A stretch of DNA of 64,000 bases from positions 992,001 to 1,056,000 of the forward strand of contig NZ_JAAAML010000002.1 of the NCBI RefSeq assembly GCF_024105735.1. The letters are read 5' to 3'. This stretch comes from Parahoeflea alexandrii. GTDB taxonomy: Bacteria; Pseudomonadota; Alphaproteobacteria; Rhizobiales; Rhizobiaceae. The position numbers and the translations under genes were made by a program. The notes beneath the pieces were generated by a model. It made no database searches. It worked only from the letters and a program-made list of their open reading frames with translations, and had not been told where the DNA came from. Shown one piece after another: positions 17,411 to 26,371 of this stretch (position 1 is its first letter; each line of letters opens with the position of its first letter).

Positions 17411-18639
17411 TGCGTTGCAGGCATTGCGGTGACACCGATTTCATTCCGTTTCTCGATCTTGGCGAAGCACCGCCCTCCAACTCCTATCTCGATGAGGCAG
17501 GCGTGTCCCGGCCGGAGAAGCGGTATCCGCTTGTCATCCGTACCTGCACGGAATGCTGGCTGACCCAGACCGAGGATTTCGCCGACCGGGAGGAGTTCTT
17601 CTCCGGGGACTACGCCTATTTCTCCTCTTTCTCCAAAACCTGGCTCGAGCACGCCAGGACCTATGTCGCCTCGATGCGCGACCGTTTCGCTCTTGGCCCC
17701 GGCAGTCTCGTCGCCGAGGTCGCCGCCAATGATGGCTACCTGCTGCAATATGCGCGCGAATTCGGCATTCCCTGCTACGGCATCGAGCCGACCCGCAGCA
17801 CCGCCGAAGCCGCGCGCGCCAGGGGCATCGAGATCGTCGAGGAATTCTTCGGACGGGAACTGGCGGACAGCCTTGCAGCCGAGGGGCGGCAGGCCGATCT
17901 CATCGCCGCCAACAACGTGCTTGCCCACGTACCCGATATCAACGATTTCGTCGGCGGCTTCGCAACGCTTCTCAAGGCTGAGGGTGTCGCGACCTTCGAG
18001 TTCCCGCATCTCTACGAAATGGTCCGCGGCAACCAGTTCGACACGGCCTATCACGAGCACTACTCCTACCTGTCGCTGCTCGCCGTCTCCCGCATCTTCA
18101 AGGCCAACGGCCTGACGGTCTTCGATGTCGAAACCACCCCGCACCACGGTGGCAGTCTCCGGGTCTTTGCCTGTCGCAGCGATCACGCCGCCCATCAGGT
18201 GACGCCGGCGGTCGAAGCCATGCTCGACACCGAACGCCGCGCCGGAATGGACAGCCGCGATTTCTATTCCGGCTTCCAGGCAACGGCGGAAGCGGCGCGG
18301 GACGGTTTCCGCGGTTTTCTCGCCGAAGCCCGCGCAGCCGGTTTGAAAGTTGCAGCTTACGGTGCTGCCGCCAAGGGCAACACGCTTCTCAATTTCGCCG
18401 GTGTCGATGCCGGCGACATCGCCTTCGTCGTCGACCGGAATCCGGCCAAGCAGGGGCGCTTCATGCCCGGCTCGCACATTCCGATTGTCGGGGAAGATCG
18501 GCTCATCTCCGACCAACCAGACAGGGTGGTAATTCTGCCATGGAACATAGAGACAGAAATCAGGACCCAGCTTACCTTTATCAGCGACTGGGGTGGACAG
18601 TTCGTGACCGCGATTCCGAAGCTGGCGATAAGAAGCTAG
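17407..18639 (+). CDS. NDP-hexose C-methyltransferase (TylCIII/TcaB9-like, class I SAM)
   Basis: 410-residue sugar C-methyltransferase with the three-domain layout of TcaB9/TylCIII: an N-terminal zinc domain (C4, C7, C47, C50), a SAM-binding Rossmann domain (VAEVAANDGYLLQ, about 102-114) and a C-terminal Rossmann-like domain (KVAAYGAAAKGNTLL...VDRNPAKQG). The active-site block AYHEHYSYLSL matches the conserved Tyr/Glu/His cluster of 3-C-methyltransferases. It probably methylates C3 of the CDP-4-keto-6-deoxy sugar made by the three upstream genes. It starts within the epimerase stop (ATGA). A 58-codon ORF in another frame overlaps its end. Confidence 0.9.
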   Translation: MMRCRHCGDTDFIPFLDLGEAPPSNSYLDEAGVSRPEKRYPLVIRTCTECWLTQTEDFADREEFFSGDYAYFSSFSKTWLEHARTYVASMRDRFALGPGSLVAEVAANDGYLLQYAREFGIPCYGIEPTRSTAEAARARGIEIVEEFFGRELADSLAAEGRQADLIAANNVLAHVPDINDFVGGFATLLKAEGVATFEFPHLYEMVRGNQFDTAYHEHYSYLSLLAVSRIFKANGLTVFDVETTPHHGGSLRVFACRSDHAAHQVTPAVEAMLDTERRAGMDSRDFYSGFQATAEAARDGFRGFLAEARAAGLKVAAYGAAAKGNTLLNFAGVDAGDIAFVVDRNPAKQGRFMPGSHIPIVGEDRLISDQPDRVVILPWNIETEIRTQLTFISDWGGQFVTAIPKLAIRS

Positions 18640-18716
18640 CGGCCAAGGTCGAGGTTGAGCTGACCGAGAAAAAGGCCAAGGTTGCGACAGCGCTTACAGG
18701 CAAGTCCGTCGGCTGA
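18540..18716 (+). CDS. Possible 58-residue ORF overlapping the methyltransferase end
   Basis: An ATG at 18540 opens a frame that runs through the last 100 bases of the methyltransferase gene and 77 bases beyond, ending in TGA at 18714-18716. The product would be a highly charged 58-residue peptide with a Lys/Glu/Val-rich tail (LAAKVEVELTEKKAKVAT). The part beyond the methyltransferase stop has high-GC third positions like real genes here. There is no strong ribosome-binding site; translation would rely on coupling. No homologue is recognised, so it may be chance. Confidence 0.25.
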   Translation: MEHRDRNQDPAYLYQRLGWTVRDRDSEAGDKKLAAKVEVELTEKKAKVATALTGKSVG

Positions 18717-18761
18717 CTGGACCAGACACCTGGTCAGGAATGATGCCAAAGGCGTATCTCA

Positions 18762-19871
18762 TCACGCCTTGAGCGCACCCTTGATCACGTCGGCAACGCG
18801 CGCCTGTGCCGCTTCATCCATGTCGTGATAGCTCGGCAGGTTGATGGCGCGGGCGGCAATGTCGCGGGCATTCGTGCTGCCGGGCCTGGCTTCGAACATC
18901 GGCAGTTCGGACAGCGGCCAGAAGAACACCCGCGCATCGATATCGGCCTGCTTGAAGGCCTCGATCAGCTGCTCGCGGCTGACCCCGGTATCGCGATCAA
19001 ACACCACCGTCGGCATCCAGTAGCCATTGGTGACGCCGGCGGGTTCCACATTCAGAGAAATGCCGTTCACCCCTGCCAACAGCTCGCGGTAGTGCGCCAT
19101 GATCCGCCGCTTGCCGTCGATCAACTCGTCGATACGTTCCATCTGCGCGCAACCAATGGCCGCGGCAATGTTTGACATCTTGAACTTGTATCCGGTCATC
19201 AGCGGGAAGAACTGGCGCGGCTCACTTGCGTCGCGGCCATGGTTGGAAAGCGTATTCACTTTCTCGAAAAGCGCCGTGTCGTTGGTGACGAACATGCCGC
19301 CTTCGCCGGTGGTCATCGTCTTGGTTCCGTGAAACGAGAACGTGCCGAAGGCGCCCATCGACCCGGCGCGCTTTTCGCCCCAGGCGGAGCCGATCGCCTC
19401 GGCTGCGTCCTCGACAATGGCGATGCCGTGGCGCTCTCCGACATCTAGAAGCCGGTTCATGTCGCACATCGAGCCGTAGAGATGGACCGCCATGATCGCC
19501 TTGGTCCTGGGTGTGATCGCCGCCTCCACTTGCGCCGGGTCGGCGCACCATGTGTCTGCCAGAATGTCGACGAAAACAGGTGTGGCGCCGAGATGGACGA
19601 CGGGCGCCACCGAGGCGATCCAGTTGGTGTCCGCCATGATCACCTCGTCGCCGGGCCCGATGCCCAGCGCCGCCAGTCCGAGATGCAGGGCCCCGGTGCA
19701 GCTTGACGTCGCGATCGTGTGCCTGACGCCAAGATGGGCCGCGAAGTCGCGTTCCAGCCGGTTGAGATAGTCGTAGCACTGTGCGCCCCAGCCGTTTCGG
19801 GCGGCGTCTGTGGCGTAGCTGACTTCCAGCTCCGTGATGGATGGTTTGGTATAGGCAATGCGTGCTGTCAT
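18762..19871 (-). CDS. DegT/DnrJ/EryC1/StrS sugar aminotransferase, perosamine synthase-like
   Basis: 369-residue PLP enzyme transferring an amino group to a nucleotide-linked 4-keto sugar. The internal aldimine lysine is K184 in SFHGTKTMTTGEGGM, the motif of GDP-perosamine synthases (RfbE/Per). D-E-V-I-M-A-D-T-N-W, VEDAAEAIGS and YKFKMSNIAAAIG are further family blocks. Product and partner sugar are not certain: it could act on GDP-4-keto-6-deoxymannose, or on a CDP-4-keto sugar from the convergent rfbFG operon. Start ATG 19871 follows a GGAAA motif. No glycosyltransferase is adjacent. Confidence 0.88.
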   Translation of the reverse strand: MTARIAYTKPSITELEVSYATDAARNGWGAQCYDYLNRLERDFAAHLGVRHTIATSSCTGALHLGLAALGIGPGDEVIMADTNWIASVAPVVHLGATPVFVDILADTWCADPAQVEAAITPRTKAIMAVHLYGSMCDMNRLLDVGERHGIAIVEDAAEAIGSAWGEKRAGSMGAFGTFSFHGTKTMTTGEGGMFVTNDTALFEKVNTLSNHGRDASEPRQFFPLMTGYKFKMSNIAAAIGCAQMERIDELIDGKRRIMAHYRELLAGVNGISLNVEPAGVTNGYWMPTVVFDRDTGVSREQLIEAFKQADIDARVFFWPLSELPMFEARPGSTNARDIAARAINLPSYHDMDEAAQARVADVIKGALKA

Positions 19872-20008
19872 GGAAGCTTTTCCAGCGGTCGGTCCGCCTC
19901 TGTCTAGCGCTCCGACCCTGCGTGGAGATTGCGCCGCGCGCCAAAATAGCTGTTGGCGGCGCCAGCCAAATTTGGCATGAGGTGGAAGCGAGCAACAAGG
20001 GGACCGCC

Positions 20009-20863
20009 ATGCGCACCGTCTATGTCAATGGAAGCTATGTGCCGGAAAACGAAGCCAAGATCTCGGTCTTCGACCGGGGCTTCCTGTTCGGCGATGGTAT
20101 CTACGAAGTCGCTTCGGTGCTGGGCGGCAAGCTGATCGATTTTCCGGCCCACATCGCGCGGCTGCACCGTTCCGCCGGCGAACTCGGCATGCGCTTTAGC
20201 GTAAATGACGATGAGTTGCTGGCAATCCACCGCGAACTGGTCAGCCGCAACCAGGTCGAGGAAGGCGTGGTCTATCTGCAGATGACCCGAGGCGCCATCG
20301 ACCGGGATTTCCTCTTCGATACCGAAAAGCTTACGCCAACGCTGGTGCTGTTTACCCAGAGCCGTCCGCTGATCGATACGGCGGTGGCGAAGAACGGCAT
20401 GAAGGTCGTCTCGATACCGGACCTGCGCTGGGGCCGTTGCGACATCAAGACGGTGCAGTTGCTCTACCCCTCGCTTGGCAAGATGGAAGCCAAGGCGCGC
20501 GGCGCCGATGATGCCTGGATGGTGCGCGATGGCGTGGTCACCGAAGGCACCTCCAACAATGCCTTCATCGTCACCAAGGACGGCACCATCGTTACGAGGC
20601 CGTTGTCGCACTCGATCCTGCCCGGCATTACCCGCGCAGCCCTGATGGTCTATTCGGAAGCCAATGGCACCAAGGTCGAGGAGCGCGAATTCACCATCGA
20701 GGAAGCGAAGAACGCCGCGGAAGCCTTCATCACCTCTGCCTCCGTCTTTGTCGGACCGGTGATCTCGATCGACGGCGTAGAGCTGTCGGGCGGTAAGCCC
20801 GGTCCGGTCACGCTCGGCCTGCGCAAGACCTATATCGAGGAAAGCCTCAAGCGCGCTCTGTAA
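20009..20863 (+). CDS. dat: D-amino-acid transaminase (PLP class IV)
   Basis: 284-residue fold-type IV aminotransferase that interconverts D-amino acids (D-Ala, D-Glu) and 2-oxo acids. The N-terminus RTVYVNGSYVPENEAKISVFDRGFLFGDGIYEV is diagnostic for D-AAT. The PLP lysine is K147 in CDIKTVQLL, and TEGTSNNAFIV and LPGITR form the rest of the cofactor pocket. The start at 20009 has AAGGGG seven to twelve bases upstream. It is divergent from the aminotransferase at 18762-19871, with about 135 bases for both promoters. Confidence 0.93.
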   Translation: MRTVYVNGSYVPENEAKISVFDRGFLFGDGIYEVASVLGGKLIDFPAHIARLHRSAGELGMRFSVNDDELLAIHRELVSRNQVEEGVVYLQMTRGAIDRDFLFDTEKLTPTLVLFTQSRPLIDTAVAKNGMKVVSIPDLRWGRCDIKTVQLLYPSLGKMEAKARGADDAWMVRDGVVTEGTSNNAFIVTKDGTIVTRPLSHSILPGITRAALMVYSEANGTKVEEREFTIEEAKNAAEAFITSASVFVGPVISIDGVELSGGKPGPVTLGLRKTYIEESLKRAL

Positions 20864-20902
20864 TGTCGAGCCGGGCCGCAGGGACCCGGCTCGCATTTAA
20901 TC

Positions 20903-21691
20903 TCAGACAGATTTGATAGCGCCGCCGTCGCAGCGGATCATCGATCCGTTGACGTAGCTCGCCCGCGCGCTGACGATGAATGCGGCCGTATTGGCGAATT
21001 CTTCGACCTCGCCGTAACGGCCGACCGGGATCTGGCCCTGGGCCGCCTTGGCAACCTCAGCCACATCCTTGCCCGACCGCTTGGCGTTGGCGGCATCGAG
21101 CTCCTTCAGCCGTTCGGTATCGATGCGGCCAGGAAGCAGCATGTTGAAGGTGATGCCGTCAGCCGCGGTTTCGTTGGCCATTGATTTCGACCAGCCGACG
21201 AGCGTCGAGCGCAGCGCGTTGGACAGTCCCAGATTGGGAATCGGCTGAATGACGCCCGAGGAGGCCACGGTCAACACCCGGCCCCAGACCTGCGCCCGCA
21301 TTCCGGGCAGGAAGCGTGCGGTAATGTCCATCACGCTCATCACCATGATCTCGAACTGGCGGTGGACAACCGACAGGTCGGCCTCGCTCATCAGGCCGGG
21401 AGGCGGGCCGCCGGTGTTGTTGACCAGGATATCCAGGCCGCCAAACTCGCGCTTGACGGTTTCCTCAAGCAGCGCCGGCGTGGCCTTGTCGGTAAGGTCA
21501 CTCACCACGAACCGTGCGGTGCCCGCGCCGCGCGCATTGATCGCCTCGACCGCCGCTTGCAGACGCGCGCCATCGCGTCCGGTGATCAGCACATCAGCGC
21601 CCTCGGCGGCAATGGCTTCCGCGATGCCAAGGCCCAGTCCGCGCGATGACGCCAGCACAAGAGCACGTTTTCCTGTCAATCCCAGATCCAT
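20903..21691 (-). CDS. Atypical SDR family oxidoreductase
   Basis: 262-residue short-chain dehydrogenase/reductase. The cofactor motif is ASSRGLGLGIAEA (residues 14-26), then NNTGGPPPG (91-99) as the NNAG equivalent, and a C-terminal YVNGSMIRCDGGAI like FabG. The active-site serine is present in TVASSG (S144/S145), but the YxxxK pair is replaced by S157-N-A-L-R161. This S-N-A-L-R form recurs in a recognised SDR subgroup, so it is probably not a sequencing error, but normal dehydrogenase chemistry is doubtful. The start at 21691 gives the usual SDR N-terminus and follows AGGGAAAG. Convergent with dat and divergent from pyrC. Confidence 0.88.
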   Translation of the reverse strand: MDLGLTGKRALVLASSRGLGLGIAEAIAAEGADVLITGRDGARLQAAVEAINARGAGTARFVVSDLTDKATPALLEETVKREFGGLDILVNNTGGPPPGLMSEADLSVVHRQFEIMVMSVMDITARFLPGMRAQVWGRVLTVASSGVIQPIPNLGLSNALRSTLVGWSKSMANETAADGITFNMLLPGRIDTERLKELDAANAKRSGKDVAEVAKAAQGQIPVGRYGEVEEFANTAAFIVSARASYVNGSMIRCDGGAIKSV

Positions 21692-21816
21692 GAAGTCTTT
21701 CCCTGTTTGCCTGTTGCCTGCTAAAGGCATGCCTATCAGTTGCCGCCCGAGGCCGAAAAGGTCAACCCCGGCAGAGCCGGGCAGATAGGGCAAGCTAATC
21801 CAGGGAGAACCCCAGC

Positions 21817-22854
21817 GTGGTCGAGATTACCATTCCGAAGCCTGATGACTGGCACCTGCACTTGCGCGACGGCGCCATGCTCGAAGGCATTCTGCCCTTC
21901 AGCGCCCGGCATTTCGCCCGCGCCATCATCATGCCCAACCTTGTGCCCCCGGTGGTCACCAGTGCGGATGCAGAAGCCTATCGCGACCGCATCATGGCGG
22001 CCTTGCCCTCAGGACTCGATTTCACGCCCTTGATGACGCTTTATCTGACCGAAGGCACCGATCCGGCGGATGTCGCAAGCGCCCATGCCTCGGGGCTGGT
22101 GACGGCGGTGAAGCTTTATCCCGCGGGTGCCACCACCAATTCCCACTCCGGTGTCCGCGACCTTGCCAAGGTCATGCCCGTGCTCGAGAAGATGGCCGAG
22201 ATCGGCATGCCGCTGTGCATTCACGGCGAGGTCACCGATCCTGCGGTCGATATCTTCGACCGGGAAGCTGTCTTCATCGAAACCGTGCTCGATCCGCTGC
22301 GCCGAAACCTGCCCGGGCTCAAGATCACGCTTGAGCACATCACCACATCCAACGGCATCGACTATGTCATGGGTTCGGACGCCAACCTCGCTGGCAGCAT
22401 CACCACGCATCACCTGATGATCAACCGCAACGCCATCCTCGCAGGCGGTATCAAGCCGCATTACTATTGCCTGCCTGTCGCCAAGCGCGAGAGCCACCGG
22501 CTGGCGCTTCGCAAGGCTGCGACTTCCGGTGACAGGCGTTTCTTTCTCGGCACCGATTCCGCACCCCATGTCGATCCCTTGAAGGAATGCGCCTGCGGTT
22601 GCGCCGGCATCTTCACCTCGATCAACACCCTGTCGTGCCTCGCCCACGTTTTCGAGGAAGACAAGGCGCTCGACAGGCTTGCCGGATTCGCGAGCCTTAA
22701 CGGCCCGGCGTGGTACGGACTGCCGGTCAACAGCGAGACCGTGACACTGGTCCGGCGCGACCAGCCGGTGAATTGGCCCGACAGGATCGAGACCGGTGAC
22801 GGGCCAGTGACGGTGTTCGACCCGCTTGTGCCCATCCACTGGGAAGTTGCCTGA
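21817..22854 (+). CDS. pyrC: Dihydroorotase, class II
   Basis: 345-residue zinc amidohydrolase of de novo pyrimidine synthesis (carbamoyl-aspartate to dihydroorotate). The metal motif is WHLHLR (H13, H15); the carboxylated lysine is K99 in [13 protein letters not shown]; metal histidines follow in CIHGEV and LEHITT, and the catalytic Asp in [12 protein letters not shown] at 21817 is the start, with AGGGAG nine bases upstream. pyrE follows 92 bases on in the same direction, so pyrC-pyrE probably form one transcript. Confidence 0.96.
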   Translation: MVEITIPKPDDWHLHLRDGAMLEGILPFSARHFARAIIMPNLVPPVVTSADAEAYRDRIMAALPSGLDFTPLMTLYLTEGTDPADVASAHASGLVTAVKLYPAGATTNSHSGVRDLAKVMPVLEKMAEIGMPLCIHGEVTDPAVDIFDREAVFIETVLDPLRRNLPGLKITLEHITTSNGIDYVMGSDANLAGSITTHHLMINRNAILAGGIKPHYYCLPVAKRESHRLALRKAATSGDRRFFLGTDSAPHVDPLKECACGCAGIFTSINTLSCLAHVFEEDKALDRLAGFASLNGPAWYGLPVNSETVTLVRRDQPVNWPDRIETGDGPVTVFDPLVPIHWEVA

Positions 22855-22946
22855 GCGCACTTTAACCGCGTGGTCCGAACTGGTATTCGGATCCCCGAAA
22901 CCCTCGCCGGACCTGGTGTCCGGGCCCGACCCTGGAGGCAACGCCG

Positions 22947-23642
22947 ATGTTTTCCAACACGTTTCCCGACAAGGCGAAGATCGCCGAACTTGTTGCCAGC
23001 CAGCTTCTGGAAATCAAGGCGGTGCATTTCAACGCCACCGAGCCCTACAAGTTTGCCTCGGGGCTGATGAGCCCGGTCTACATCGATTGCCGCAAGCTCA
23101 TTTCCTATCCGCGCATCCGCTCCGCGGTGATGGACTTCGCCGCCGCCACGATCCTGTCGGAAGCCGGCTTCGAGCAGTTTGACTGTGTGGCCGGCGGTGA
23201 GACCGCAGGCATCCCCTTCGCCGCCTTTCTCGCCGAACGGCTCGGCCTGCCGATGATTTATGTACGCAAGAAGCCCAAGGGCCATGGCCGCAACGCCCAG
23301 ATCGAGGGCGAACTGCCCGAAGGGTCGCGGGTGCTGGTGATCGAGGATCTGACCACCGCCGGCGGATCGATGTTCACCTTCATCGACGCCATTCGCGCGG
23401 CGGGCTGCACGGTCGATCACGGCATTGCGCTGTTTTACTACGGCATCTTTGAAGAGGCCGGAAAGCGTTTCGCCAACGGCAATGTCGAGCTGCACTATCT
23501 CGCCACCTGGCGCGACGTGCTGGCTGCAGCGACAAGGCAGAAAGCCTTCGATCCGGCAACGCTCGCCTCTGTCGAGGCCTTCCTCGATGCGCCGCTTGAA
23601 TGGTCGGCGCAGCATGGCGGCGTCTCCGAACTTCCGGCATAA
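22947..23642 (+). CDS. pyrE: Orotate phosphoribosyltransferase
   Basis: 231-residue enzyme joining orotate to PRPP to give OMP, following pyrC as expected for pyrimidine synthesis. The PRPP-binding motif is [14 protein letters not shown] (about residues 129-142); [20 protein letters not shown] is the N-terminal substrate block and [16 protein letters not shown] the flexible catalytic loop. The length matches the long alphaproteobacterial form. GGAGGCAACGCC precedes the ATG. The fructokinase gene starts 45 bases downstream and may be co-transcribed. Confidence 0.96.
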   Translation: MFSNTFPDKAKIAELVASQLLEIKAVHFNATEPYKFASGLMSPVYIDCRKLISYPRIRSAVMDFAAATILSEAGFEQFDCVAGGETAGIPFAAFLAERLGLPMIYVRKKPKGHGRNAQIEGELPEGSRVLVIEDLTTAGGSMFTFIDAIRAAGCTVDHGIALFYYGIFEEAGKRFANGNVELHYLATWRDVLAAATRQKAFDPATLASVEAFLDAPLEWSAQHGGVSELPA

Positions 23643-23687
23643 GGCAAGGCAACCCTGTCCGCTTGGGCACCATGTGGAGGAGACACG

Positions 23688-24611
23688 ATGATCATCTGTT
23701 GTGGCGAAGCGCTGATCGACATGCTGCCGCGGACATCGACACAAGGCGAGGACGCCTTTGCGCCCTATGCCGGCGGCGCGGTGTTCAATACGGCTCTGGC
23801 ACTCGGTCGCCTCGGTGTCGACACCAGTTTCTTCACGGGTCTCTCGAGCGACATGTTCGGCGATATCCTGCGCGAAGCGCTGACCGCCAGCGGCGTCGAC
23901 CACAGTCCGTGCGCGACACTTGATCTGAACACCACGCTGGCATTCGTCCGGCTGGTCGATGGCCACGCCAGCTACGCCTTCTTTGATGAAAACACCGCCG
24001 GGCGGATGATCACCGAAGCAAATCTGCCGGATCTCGGTGAAACCGTCGAAGCCTTGCACTTCGGCGCGATCAGCCTGATCTCCGAACCCTGCGGCTCCAC
24101 CTATGAGAGCCTGATGCGGCGCGAGCAGGGATCGCGCGTCATGTCGCTCGATCCCAACATCCGGCCCGGCTTCATCACCGATACGGACAAGCACCGCGCC
24201 CGCATCGACCGCATGATCGCCATGAGCGATATCCTGAAGATGTCGGACGAGGACCTCGAATGGTTTGGCCAGCCCGACATGGAAACCGCGGCAAGGCTCT
24301 GGCTCGGGCAGGGGCCCAGCCTGGTGGTCTTCACCCGCGGTGCCAGGGGCGCCATCGGCTTTACCCGCGAACACACGGTCGAGGTTGACGGTGTCGCTGT
24401 CACGGTTGCCGATACGGTCGGCGCTGGCGACACATTCAACGCCGGCATTCTCGCTTCGCTGAAACGCGACAATCTGCTGACCAAGCAGGCGATGAAGACC
24501 CTCTCCGCTGATGCCATCCGCAATGCGCTCAGCCTCGGCGCCCGGGCCGCCGCCGTCACGGTCTCGCGGCCGGGCGCCAATCCGCCCTGGGCCCGGGAAA
24601 TCGGCTTCTGA
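23688..24611 (+). CDS. PfkB family sugar kinase, probable fructokinase
   Basis: 307-residue ribokinase-fold kinase. N-terminal GEALIDMLP and the GGAVFNTALALGRLG block match the first PfkB signature; DTVGAGDTFNAG (about 241-252) is the second, holding the catalytic aspartate and anion hole. Resemblance is to fructokinases, which phosphorylate fructose at O6, consistent with the convergent glucose-6-phosphate isomerase 19 bases downstream. GGAG at 23676 region supports the ATG at 23688. Confidence 0.87.
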   Translation: MIICCGEALIDMLPRTSTQGEDAFAPYAGGAVFNTALALGRLGVDTSFFTGLSSDMFGDILREALTASGVDHSPCATLDLNTTLAFVRLVDGHASYAFFDENTAGRMITEANLPDLGETVEALHFGAISLISEPCGSTYESLMRREQGSRVMSLDPNIRPGFITDTDKHRARIDRMIAMSDILKMSDEDLEWFGQPDMETAARLWLGQGPSLVVFTRGARGAIGFTREHTVEVDGVAVTVADTVGAGDTFNAGILASLKRDNLLTKQAMKTLSADAIRNALSLGARAAAVTVSRPGANPPWAREIGF

Positions 24612-24630
24612 CCGTTTTCTGATCAGGCCC

Positions 24631-26274
24631 TCAGGCGTCGCCGCGCATCTGACGAATGGTTTCTGCCAGCATCAGGGTCGAGCTGTCATGACCTTCGCCG
24701 CTGTTCTCGCCCTTGACCACCGGCAGCAGCGCGGTGGCGAGCTCCTTGCCAAGTTCGACACCCCACTGGTCAAACGCGTTGATCCCGAAGATCTGGGCTT
24801 CGACAAACACCCGGTGCTCGTAGAGTGCGATCAGCCGCCCAAGCGCAAAAGGTGTCAGCATCTCGTAGACGAAAGTGATCGACGGCCGGTTGCCCGGAAA
24901 CGTCTTGTGTGGCGCAAGCCGGTCGGCCTCGCTCTCCGAAGTGCCACCGGCCATCAGCTGCGCCCGTGCTTCCTCCGTGGTGCGGCCGCGCATCAACGCT
25001 TCCGATTGCGCCAGGCAATTAGCGACCAGCAACTGGTGCTGATGCGCAAGCTGCGGCTCGTGGCCTCTGGCGGCGATCATGAATTCCACCGGGATCACGT
25101 CGGTGCCCTGGTGCAGCAGCTGGAAGAATGCGTGCTGGCCGTTGGTTCCGGGTTCGCCCCAGACGATCGGTCCCGATGCGGTCTCGACCGGCTTGCCGTC
25201 CAGTCCGACAGACTTGCCGTTCGATTCCATGTCGAGCTGCTGCAGATAGGCCGGGAACCGCGACAGGCGCTGGTCATAGGGAATGATCGCCCGGCTCGGA
25301 TAGCCGCAGACAAGCCGGTGCCAGACGCCCAGAAGTCCAAGCAGCATCGGCAGGTTGCGCTCGATCGGAGCGGACTTGAAATGCTCGTCCATGGCCCGCG
25401 CTCCGGCCAGGAAATCTCCGAAACCGGTTTTGCCGATGGCAATCATCAGCGGCAAGCCGATTGCCGACCACAGCGAGTAGCGACCGCCGACCCAGTCCCA
25501 GAAACCGAAAACGCGGTCTTCCTTGAGGCCGAACCTGGCCACCTTGTCGAGCGCGGTGGAGAGCGCTGCGAAATGCAGGGCTACCGCGGCTTCGCCCAGG
25601 CTCGAGACGATGAATTCCCGCGCCGTTGCGGCGTTGGTCATGGTCTCGATCGTTGTGAAGGTCTTCGAGGCGACGATGATCAGCGTTGTTTCCGGATCGA
25701 GGCCGGACAAAGTGTCGGCAATATGCGCGCCATCGACATTGGAGACGAAATGCAGCCGCGGGCCGTCATGGTAGGGCGCCAGGGCCAGCGTCGCCATTAC
25801 CGGGCCAAGATCCGAGCCGCCAATGCCGATATTGACCACATCGGTGAAGCGCTTGCCGGTTGCGCCGAGGATCGATCCGCTGCGCACCCCGTCCGAGAAC
25901 CGTCCCATGGCGTCAAGCACCGCATGGACCTGCGGCACCACGTTCTCGCCATTGACGCGGATGTCGGCATCGGCTGCGGCTCTGAGGGCGGTGTGCAGAA
26001 CCGCGCGGCCTTCCGTCGTGTTGATCGCCTCACCCGCAAACATCTGGTCCCGCTGCGCCTCGACACCGGCTGCCTTGGCCAGTCCGGAAAGCAGCGCCAG
26101 GGTCTCGTCATTCACCGCGCATTTGGAGAAATCCATCCGCAGATCGTCAAGCCCGACCGTGTAACGGCGAGCACGGCCGGAATCCTCTGCAAAGGCAGCC
26201 CGGAGGTCACGGGGCGCATCGCTTGCAAGGTGGGATTTGAGGGCGGACAAAGCCTGATGGGTGATCTTCGACAA
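24631..26274 (-). CDS. pgi: Glucose-6-phosphate isomerase
   Basis: 547-residue cytosolic isomerase of glucose-6-phosphate and fructose-6-phosphate. Both family signatures are present: the SIS-domain segment [15 protein letters not shown] and the C-terminal block [18 protein letters not shown] with its catalytic lysine region; [12 protein letters not shown] (about residue 265) and [20 protein letters not shown] are also clear. No ATG fits: the best start is TTG at 26274 (minus strand), eight bases after GGAG, giving [13 protein letters not shown]. The frame remains open upstream into a hairpin region, which is not coding. Convergent with the fructokinase gene. Confidence 0.95.
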   Translation of the reverse strand: MSKITHQALSALKSHLASDAPRDLRAAFAEDSGRARRYTVGLDDLRMDFSKCAVNDETLALLSGLAKAAGVEAQRDQMFAGEAINTTEGRAVLHTALRAAADADIRVNGENVVPQVHAVLDAMGRFSDGVRSGSILGATGKRFTDVVNIGIGGSDLGPVMATLALAPYHDGPRLHFVSNVDGAHIADTLSGLDPETTLIIVASKTFTTIETMTNAATAREFIVSSLGEAAVALHFAALSTALDKVARFGLKEDRVFGFWDWVGGRYSLWSAIGLPLMIAIGKTGFGDFLAGARAMDEHFKSAPIERNLPMLLGLLGVWHRLVCGYPSRAIIPYDQRLSRFPAYLQQLDMESNGKSVGLDGKPVETASGPIVWGEPGTNGQHAFFQLLHQGTDVIPVEFMIAARGHEPQLAHQHQLLVANCLAQSEALMRGRTTEEARAQLMAGGTSESEADRLAPHKTFPGNRPSITFVYEMLTPFALGRLIALYEHRVFVEAQIFGINAFDQWGVELGKELATALLPVVKGENSGEGHDSSTLMLAETIRQMRGDA

Positions 26275-26311
26275 GGCGGGAACTCCATGTTTGGGATGCC
26301 CACCTATGCGG

Positions 26312-26348
26312 CGAGGCCCGCGGGAAATCAAGTTTCCCGCGGGCCTCG
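26312..26348 (-). terminator. Strong hairpin between fadD and pgi
   Basis: Perfect 16-bp inverted repeat CGAGGCCCGCGGGAAA (26312-26327) and TTTCCCGCGGGCCTCG (26333-26348) with a 5-base loop, 23 bases beyond the fadD stop. There is no T-tract after the stem, so termination may be inefficient or the hairpin may stabilise the 3' end of fadD mRNA. Confidence 0.7.
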
Positions 26349-26371
26349 TATGTCTTGAATCGAGTTTTCGC

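Noticed and set aside
22464-24374. 636-codon minus-strand frame across pyrC, pyrE and the fructokinase
   Set aside because: It is antisense to three clearly recognised genes, lacks a ribosome-binding site and has low-complexity Gly/Arg/Asp/His-rich composition typical of a complementary frame in high-GC DNA.
24511-26358. 615-codon plus-strand frame opposite pgi
   Set aside because: Antisense shadow of pgi; no domain resemblance and His/Arg/Gln-rich composition.
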